Shown here: positions 57,741 to 64,000 of the stretch, piece by piece
How positions within the stretch are numbered: position 1 is the stretch's first letter
Layout of the letters: each line of letters opens with the position of its first letter
Origin: Azolla caroliniana
Lineage: Eukaryota > Polypodiophyta
DNA: 64,000 nucleotides
Assembly: GCA_043228905.1 (NCBI GenBank)
Contig: JBHGNT010000020.1
Span: forward strand, 6,696,001-6,760,000
Reading direction: 5' to 3'
Notes under the pieces: model-generated
Databases searched by the model: none
What the model saw: the letters and a program-made list of their open reading frames with translations, nothing else
What the model was told of the DNA's origin: nothing
Program-made: the position numbers and the translations under genes

Positions 57741-57805
57741 CGGCCGAGTTTGTTCATCAGCACTGTTCTTCTCCCTTCCCATCCGGAGGGACCTGTCTCC
57801 CAACA

Positions 57806-57822
57806 AACTCCCCCTTCACTCC
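57806..57822 (-). promoter_or_regulatory. Polypurine tract of C2
   Basis: Minus strand GGAGTGAAGGGGGAGTT directly precedes the 3' LTR start TGTTGG. Confidence 0.85.
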
Positions 57823-58511
57823 GGCATGGGGTGTCTTACTAGTCCGATCCTCTTCCGGCATGCATCCAGCTTGTCGGGTATTAGCACTTTGGTCAGCATA
57901 TTTGACCCGTTCTCGGCCGTGTGGATCTTCTTCAGTGCGAACTCCTGGTCATCTACTCTTTCTCGGATCCAGTGATATCTTCGCTGGATGTGCTTCGTCC
58001 GGGAATGGTAGGCCGCATTCTTAGCAAGATGGATGGCACTTTGACTGTCGCAATAGAGCCGGTATTCATCTTGCCGGATACTGAGCTGTCCGATGAAGTC
58101 CTTCATCCATAAGATTTCCTTGCCGGCTTCCACAACCGCCATGTACTCCGCCTTCGTGGTTGACAATGCAACCGTCTTCTGCAGCCTCGACTGTCACGAA
58201 ACAACTCCCCCTGCATATGTCATTACATACCCGGATGTAGAGCGGCTGGTATCCACATCAGCCGACATGTCAGAATCGGTGAAACCGTCAAGTTGAGGTT
58301 TTCCGGAGTCGAATCGGAGACACATATTTGAAATGCCCTTCAAATACCGGAGTATCCATTTGACCGCGTTCCAGTGCTCCTTGCCGGGATTGCTCATAAA
58401 CCGGCTCACCACTCCGACTACGTATCCTATATCCAGTCGGGTACACACCATTACGTACATCAAGCTCCCGACGGCAGAGGCATATGGAATCTTCATCATA
58501 TCCGCCTTCAT
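57823..58511 (-). pseudogene. C2 RT end and RNase H
   Basis: From the right: RT connection (VGSLMYVMVCTRLDIGYVVG), RNase H opening GFTDSDMSADVDTSRSTSGY, then in another frame MSTTKAEYMAVVEAGKEILW, YCDSQSAIHLAKNAAYHSRT and KHIQRRYHWIRERV near the end. The frame break lies at about 58170-58195. The closing region (NMLTKVLIPDKLDACRK) is close to the polypurine tract. Confidence 0.88.
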
Positions 58512-59178
58512 GCTTTCGTCTTCGGGCTTTGCTTACCGGATAGCTGCAGTTTGCCGGAAGTGTCGATCCGACCGGTTTCGCATCTGACATGTTGAACCGC
58601 TGAAGCACCTTTGTCACGTACTTCTCCTGTGACAGCCATAATTGCTTCATTGACCGGTTCCGAATAATATGCATCCCCAACATTTGTCTTGCCGAACCCG
58701 AGTCTTTCATTGAGAAGGTCCGGTTGAGAGCCTTCTTCAGCATCCGTATTTTGGCTTGGTCCCGTCTGACGATCAACATGTCGTCCACGTACAGAAGGAG
58801 TATCAGGAAGTCGCCTCCTTCAAACTTCTTCACAAACACACAGTGATCGGCCTGCGTCTTGTGGTACCCTTGATCGGCCATGAAGGAGTCGAACTTCCGG
58901 TACCATTGTCGGGGAGCCTGCTTCAGTCCGTCCGGTTGCTGCATGTAGATCTCCTCTTCGAGGTCGCCGTGAAGGAATGCCGTCTTCACGTCCAGCTGTT
59001 CTACCTTGAGGTCCATGCTTGCCGCTATACTCAGCACCGTCTAGATGGAGGTCATCTTTACTACCGGGGCAAATATCTCGTCAAAGTCCACGCCCTTTTT
59101 CTGCTGGAACCCCTTCACCATGATCCTGGCTTTGTATCTCGGGGGGTTGCCGGCATCTCCCGGTTTCAACTTGTACAC
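58288..59178 (-). pseudogene. C2 reverse transcriptase
   Basis: Opens with FAPVVKMTSI (about 59045) and LDVKTAFLHGDLEEEIYMQQ (motif A) and has LLLYVDDMLIV, the intact catalytic YVDD. Between QQPDG and LKQAPRQWYRKFDSF about 20 family-conserved residues (E-x-x-VCKL-KSLYG) are missing, an in-frame deletion. Stops at TGA 59181-59179 (Trp position) and TAG 59044-59042 bracket the N-terminus. The C-terminal part shifts frame near 58520. Confidence 0.88.
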
Positions 59179-59508
59179 TCACTTGTTTCGGAGTGCTCGC
59201 TTTCCTTTCAGCAAATCCACCAATTCATACGTATGGTTCTCATGCAGGGAGTCCATCTCATCCTGCATGGAACTTAACCATTTTTGGCTGTGGGCGTCAT
59301 CCTTCACTTCTTCGAAGCTTTCCGGCTCCCCCTCATCGGTCAGCAGAACATGCTTTGCATCTGGAAATCTCCGGGGGGCCCTTCTCTCTCTGAGAGGATA
59401 TCTCTGTCTTCGGGGTTCGGTAACCGGCACCTCCATTTGTTCTTCATCCGAATCCTATTCGGGGTCTTGGCCGGTTCCGGTTTCAACTTCCTCTACTTCT
59501 TCTTCAGC
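59179..59508 (-). pseudogene. C2 hinge between integrase and RT
   Basis: Acidic, low-complexity Glu-rich sequence followed by the basic RRQRYPLRERRAPRRF and SFEEVKDDAHSQKWLSSMQD, the conserved pre-RT helix of copia (EA-x-x-W-x-x-AM-x-E). TAG codons at 59511-59509 and 59457-59455. Confidence 0.8.
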
Positions 59509-60120
59509 CTATTCGGTATCCTCACCGTAACCAGCTGGTCCCTCGAGTGCCTCAGCCCAAAAATTCTTGGGTAGTTTTGCATGCGCTAGCATACTCCGAA
59601 CCCTTTCCATTATGGTCCGGTTCATCCTCTCGGCCAGTCCGTTTAGTTCTGGCGTCTTCGACACGGTAAATTCGAGCCGGATTCCCTTCGAGCGGTAGTA
59701 CTCCTCGAACTGCCCCCGGTATTCTCCTCCGTTATCTGCTCGAACCGCCTTCAGCTTCCAGACGGTTTCTCTTTCCACTCTCGTGTGGAGCTCTTTGAAG
59801 ACGGATAGCACCTGATCCTTCGTCTTCAACGGTGTGGCCCACAGCTTCCGGCTGTGGTCATCTATGAATGTCACGAAGTACTGCGCTTCGGCATGTGACT
59901 TCGTGTCTACTTGACACACATCCGTATGCACCAACTCCAGTGGTGCGTTACGTCTCATCGGTGTCCTTGGTCGGAAGGAGGTCCGGTTTTGCTTACCGGC
60001 CAGACAATCAGTGCACTTCTCCAAGTGCACGTTCTTCAGTGGAATGAGGTTGTCGTCTACAAGCCTCTTCATCCCCTTCTCGCTCATATGATGTGCACAG
60101 CCTCTTGTGCCACAGCTCAC
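59509..60120 (-). pseudogene. C2 integrase
   Basis: Zinc-binding Cys pair CTDCLAGKQNR, core Asp in LVHTDVCQVD, second Asp in AVRADNGGEYRG, Glu in ELNGLAERMNRTI. The domain then jumps from NFWAEAL into the hinge (EGPAGYGEDTE), so the C-terminal ~150 residues of integrase are deleted. Frameshifted from the upstream WHKRL block at about 60100. Confidence 0.88.
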
Positions 60121-60426
60121 CGGCAGTGTCAGATGCCACGTTTACTTCTTCCGGACATAACCGGGCATTCATCAGGTACGTGTTGACCTTCCGGGCCCGA
60201 GCCACAATCAGGCTCCCTTTGCTGAACTTCATGACACCGTTCTGGATGCTACCCGTGTAGCCTTCATCATCTAGCCGACCGGCTGATATCAGGTTCAGAC
60301 GAACCTCCGGAACGTGTCGGACATCCTTCAGCAGCAACTTGCATCCGGTTGGTGTTGACAGCCACACGTCTCCTATGCCGAAAATTGGGCATGTACCTTC
60401 ATTCCCCATCCGAACACAGCCGTGAT
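60101..60426 (-). pseudogene. C2 protease C-terminus and pre-integrase region
   Basis: Continuation of the protease after the array: MGNEGTCPIFGIGDVWL, LLKDVRHVPEVRLNLISAGR (conserved copia block) and GELWHKRL, where the His of the integrase zinc domain begins. This is the natural sequel of the last array copy. Confidence 0.85.
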
Positions 60427-62918
60427 CACCGGCTGCGTAGAATGAGAAGCATTTCCGGTCCAGGGTAAGGTGGAACGACGCTCCGGAGTCTACCACCCAG
60501 GTCATCTCGTCGCCGGCAAGGTTTATCTCACTCTCCTCGGTGATGAGCATAAACTCTTCTTCACTTGCTGCGATTGCCGTCGTTCCCTTCCGGTCCGGCC
60601 CCCTCCGGTCTTTACCGTTCCGGTCCGGGGTCCGCTTCGAATCGGTACCGTCGGTTTCCTTGTCTTTTCGGAAATGCCGACAGTTCTTTTGGAAGTGTCC
60701 CAGCTTGCCACAATAGAAGCAAGTAGGCCTTCCCCTTGACTTTGACCGTATCCCCGACTTCACCGGCTGCGTAGAATGAGAAGCATTTCCGGTCCAGGGT
60801 AAGGTGGAACGACGCTCCGGAGTCTACCACCCAGGTCATCTCGTCGCCGGCAAGGTTTATCTCACTCTCCTCGGTGATGAGCATAAACTCTTCTTCACTT
60901 GCCGCGATTGCCGTCGTTCCCTTCCGGTCCGGGGTCCGCTTCGAATCGGTACCGTCGGTTTCCTTGTCTTTTCGGAAATGCCGACAGTTCTTTTGGAAGT
61001 GTCCCAGCTTGCCACAATAGAAGCAAGTAGGCCTTCCCCTTGACTTTGACCGTATCCCCGACTTCACCGGCTGCGTAGAATGAGAAGCATTTCCGGTCCA
61101 GGGTAAGGTGGAACGACGCTCCGGAGTCTACCACCCAGGTCATCTCGTCGCCGGCAAGGTTTATCTCACTCTCCTCGGTGATGAGCATAAACTCTTCTTC
61201 ACTTGCCGCGATTGCCGTCGTTCCCTTCCGGTCCGGGGTCCGCTTCGAATCGGTACCGTCGGTTTCCTTGTCTTTTCGGAAATGCCGACAGTTCTTTTGG
61301 AAGTGTCCCAGCTTGCCACAATAGAAGCAAGTAGGCCTTCCCCTTGACTTTGACCGTATCCCCGACTTCACCGGCTGCGTAGAATGAGAAGCATTTCCGG
61401 TCCAGGGTAAGGTGGAACGACGCTCCGGAGTCTACCACCCAGGTCATCTCGTCGCCGGCAAGGTTTATCTCACTCTCCTCGGTGATGAGCATAAACTCTT
61501 CTTCACTTGCCGCGATTGCCGTCGTTCCCTTCCGGTCCGGGGTCCGCTTCGAATCGGTACCGTCGGTTTCCTTGTCTTTTCGGAAATGCCGACAGTTCTT
61601 TTGGAAGTGTCCCAGCTTGCCACAATAGAAGCAAGTAGGCCTTCCCCTTGACTTTGACCGTATCCCCGACTTCACCGGCTGCGTAGAATGAGAAGCATTT
61701 CCGGTCCAGGGTAAGGTGGAACGACGCTCCGGAGTCTACCACCCAGGTCATCTCGTCGCCGGCAAGGTTTATCTCACTCTCCTCGGTGATGAGCATAAAC
61801 TCTTCTTCACTTGCCGCGATTGCCGTCGTTCCCTTCCGGTCCGGGGTCCGCTTCGAATCGGTACCGTCGGTTTCCTTGTCTTTTCGGAAATGCCGACAGT
61901 TCTTTTGGAAGTGTCCCAGCTTGCCACAATAGAAGCAAGTAGGCCTTCCCCTTGACTTTGACCGTATCCCCGACTTCACCGGCTGCGTAGAATGAGAAGC
62001 ATTTCCGGTCCAGGGTAAGGTGGAACGACGCTCCGGAGTCTACCACCCAGGTCATCTCGTCGCCGGCAAGGTTTATCTCACTCTCCTCGGTGATGAGCAT
62101 AAACTCTTCTTCACTTGCCGCGATTGCCGTCGTTCCCTTCCGGTCCGGGGTCCGCTTCGAATCGGTACCGTCGGTTTCCTTGTCTTTTCGGAAATGCCGA
62201 CAGTTCTTTTGGAAGTGTCCCAGCTTGCCACAATAGAAGCAAGTAGGCCTTCCCCTTGACTTTGACCGTATCCCCGACTTCACCGGCTGCGTAGAATGAG
62301 AAGCATTTCCGGTCCAGGGTAAGGTGGAACGACGCTCCGGAGTCTACCACCCAGGTCATCTCGTCGCCGGCAAGGTTTATCTCACTCTCCTCGGTGATGA
62401 GCATAAACTCTTCTTCACTTGCCGCGATTGCCGTCGTTCCCTTCCGGTCCGGGGTCCGCTTCGAATCGGTACCGTCGGTTTCCTTGTCTTTTCGGAAATG
62501 CCGACAGTTCTTTTGGAAGTGTCCCAGCTTGCCACAATAGAAGCAAGTAGGCCTTCCCCTTGACTTTGACCGTATCCCCGACTTCACCGGCTGCGTAGAA
62601 TGAGAAGCATTTCCGGTCCAGGGTAAGGTGGAACGACGCTCCGGAGTCTACCACCCAGGTCATCTCGTCGCCGGCAAGGTTTATCTCACTCTCCTCGGTG
62701 ATGAGCATAAACTCTTCTTCACTTGCCGCGATTGCCGTCGTTCCCTTCCAGTCCGGCCCCCTCTGGTCTTTACCGTTCCGGTCCGGGGTCCGCTTCGAAT
62801 CGGTACCGTCAGTTTCCTTGTCTTTTCGGAAATGCCGACAGTTCTTTTGGAAGTGTCCCAGCTTGCCACAATAGAAGCAAGTAGGCCTTCCCCTTGACTT
62901 TGACCGTATCCCCGACTT
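60427..62918 (-). repeat. Eight tandem copies of nucleocapsid-protease segment
   Basis: Copies begin at 60427, 60761, 61065, 61369, 61673, 61977, 62281 and 62585 with CACCGGCTGCG (the last copy ends at 62918). The outermost two are 334 bp, the inner six exactly 304 bp; the inner ones lack the same 30 bases. Each unit encodes the zinc knuckle CFYCGKLGHFQKNC and the protease active site WVVDSGASFHL. Units are nearly identical. Both lengths equal 1 modulo 3, so every junction shifts frame (AAGE followed by VGDTVKVKGK) and the polyprotein terminates within the array. Confidence 0.97.
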
Positions 62919-63572
62919 CTCCTGGTTCTGGGGATTACGGTTTCTATGTCTTCCGCGTTCCGATTCGGTAAGGAGCGCTTTGGAGTTGGAGCTCGTATCT
63001 TTATCTTTCCGACGCGCCTCCTCAGCTAGCAAGCTCGACTTTACTCTTGCTAGGGATAACCGTTTTCCTTCCGGCCCGGCGTTGCCCAAAGTGACAACCA
63101 ACGTCTCCCAGCTATCCGGGAGGGAACCGAGCAAGAGTAGCGCTAGTACCTCATCGGTGAGAGGTACTTCCAATGAAGTTTCCTGGTGGATCAGCCCCTG
63201 GAAGGCATTCATGTGCTCCGCCATGCTGGAGCCATCTTGGTACCAGAGTCTTACCAGCTTCCGGAATACCGAAACCTGATTAACAACATTTTTGTTCTGA
63301 AACATAATGCTGATCTTCTCCCAGAGCTCATGAGCCTTGAACTCTTCATTGAAGTTGTTGTATAGGCTCTTGTCGATGAAGCACCGTATGTATGCCTTTG
63401 TCTTCATGTGCATCACCTCCCATATCGTGGCATCGATTTTGTTCGGTCTCTTGTCCCCAAATTGAACCGGCAACCAAAGATCTTTAACCACGAGCATATC
63501 CCTCATCTTCAACTTCCACACCGAATAGTTGGAGCCGGTGAGCTTGAACATGCCGCCCAACGATTCGTCCAT
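62919..63572 (-). CDS. C2 gag
   Basis: Start at ATG 63572 (MDESLGGMFKLTG), just inside the primer-binding site. Capsid region: NYSVWKLKMRDMLVVKDLW, AHELWEKISIMFQNKN, VSVFRKLVRLWYQDGSSMAE and LLLGSLPDSWETLV, standard copia gag (UBN2-type) landmarks. A basic Arg/Asn/Ser-rich stretch leads into the first zinc knuckle at the edge of the array. The frame is intact up to the array, then fused to a frameshifted tail ending near 62415. Confidence 0.9.
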
Positions 63573-63587
63573 TTTTTGTGTCGTTTC

Positions 63588-63599
63588 GCTCTGATACCA
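63588..63599 (-). promoter_or_regulatory. C2 primer-binding site (initiator tRNA-Met)
   Basis: Minus strand TGGTATCAGAGC, the canonical plant site, two bases from the LTR end. Confidence 0.95.
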
Positions 63600-63601
63600 C
63601 T

Positions 63602-63869
63602 TGACGGGAACTGCACGCTCTTTATGCGCAACGCTCGGCCACAACTGAGCTTAGAATCATACACAGAAAATGGGAAATAAATGCACGACACAGTGAAGAG
63701 AAGAGTACACAGGATGTTTACGTGGAAAACCCAAACTAGGGAAAAACCACGGCAGCCCACAGGCTGCAAACTATCACTATGTTAGAATGTACAATAGTGA
63801 GCTCACGGAGGCAACGACCTCGTGCTCACGATCTTCGCCACAGGCGGCGGTTTCAACAGAGGCAACGAC

Positions 63870-63901
<32 letters not shown>

Positions 63902-64000
63902 ATACACGGTTACGCGCTCTCTCTCTTCTTACACCAACAAGAATAACAACAACATCCAAAAGTTTGCCCTAAGTCATATTTATATTAATATGACTTTTCG
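63602..64000 (-). repeat. 5' LTR of C2, cut by window edge
   Basis: Matches 57102-57490 of the 3' LTR with about nine transitions and a longer CT run. Continues beyond the window. Confidence 0.95.

Larger units (their letters stand above)
57102..57805 (-). repeat. 3' LTR of C2 (704 bp)
   Basis: Minus strand begins TGTTGGGAGACAGG and ends AGTTCCCGTCA. Same family as the solo LTR at 9775-10569. Contains TATAAATA (57480-57473), a CT run (57368-57396) and three 54-bp repeats. Confidence 0.95.
57102..64000 (-). mobile_element. Ty1/copia retrotransposon C2, right end outside window
   Basis: 3' LTR 57102-57805, polypurine tract, RNase H, RT, hinge, integrase, protease/nucleocapsid array, gag, tRNA-Met primer site, and 5' LTR from 63602 to the edge. 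Integrase before RT (in translation order) defines copia. The visible LTR overlap (about 400 bases) differs at roughly nine sites, all transitions, plus microsatellite length. The gag motif (NYSVWKLKMRDML) suggests the Tork-type branch, an inference. Broken by an eight-copy array, at least two internal deletions and several stops. Confidence 0.95.

Noticed and set aside
60804-62897. Regular plus-strand frames every 304 bases
   Set aside because: Antisense shadows of the nucleocapsid-protease array.
60427-62918. Array considered as CRISPR-like or as a repeated-domain protein
   Set aside because: Units are contiguous coding DNA of a copia element without unique spacers, and each junction shifts the frame, so neither a CRISPR array nor a multi-domain protein.
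1-64000. tRNA, rRNA, snoRNA or microRNA genes
   Set aside because: No cloverleaf boxes or rRNA blocks were recognised by reading. A covariance-model scan would be needed for small RNAs.
1-64000. Naming the species
   Set aside because: Motifs support a seed plant only; no diagnostic marker is present.

Overview
The window looks like nuclear DNA of a seed plant, most likely an angiosperm. It has two intron-bearing genes with clean GT-AG splice sites. The rest is AT-rich, CT/GA-microsatellite-rich DNA packed with LTR retrotransposons of both plant superfamilies, LINE fragments and DNA-transposon relics. The species cannot be fixed from the sequence alone. No tRNA, rRNA, CRISPR or prokaryotic feature was seen.

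Layout. 1-7328: a minus-strand Ty3/gypsy element (element G1) cut by the left window edge, with 5' LTR, gag, pol and an extra ORF downstream of pol that runs off the edge. 7332-9027: relic of a spliced gene ending in a Ulp1/C48 cysteine protease domain. 9775-10569: solo LTR of a Ty1/copia family, with a perfect 5-bp target duplication. 11466-23858: minus-strand Ty1/copia element (C1) with both 417-bp LTRs. A plus-strand Ty3/gypsy element (G2, 13261-20293) is nested in its reverse transcriptase. 24568-26669: relic of a MULE-type transposase. 27615-33558: an apparently intact four-exon TRICHOME BIREFRINGENCE-LIKE (TBL) gene. 33559-48560: gene-poor DNA with an old minus-strand LINE (about 37870-40456) and a 5'-truncated plus-strand LINE with 19-bp target duplications (40500-41097). 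49139-54086: an apparently intact ten-exon gene for a USP-domain receptor-like cytoplasmic kinase. 55262-56060: pogo/Tigger-like transposase relic. 56536-57101: unrecognised minus-strand coding relic. 57102 to the right edge: a second minus-strand Ty1/copia element (C2), same family as the solo LTR. C2 carries an eight-copy 304/334-bp tandem array inside its nucleocapsid/protease region.

The two host genes have no visible functional link. TBL proteins are Golgi polysaccharide O-acetyltransferases of the cell wall; the kinase is a probable cytosolic signalling protein. The elements allow a relative history. C1 LTRs differ by roughly 8% (counted by eye). The gypsy element nested in C1 has LTRs differing by about 2.4%, and C2 LTRs by a similar amount, so the nesting order and divergence agree. 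Many premature stops in the elements sit where the protein family has Gln or Arg (CAG to TAG, CGA to TGA). That pattern is expected from deamination of methylated cytosine in silenced plant transposons.

Nothing here is clearly a new molecular system. The most unusual items are the eight-fold array in C2, the unrecognised extra ORF of G1, the atypical gypsy RT cores (FLDD), and a ~71-bp copia integrase fragment captured in the TBL intron. All identities come from reading motifs; no database search was run.
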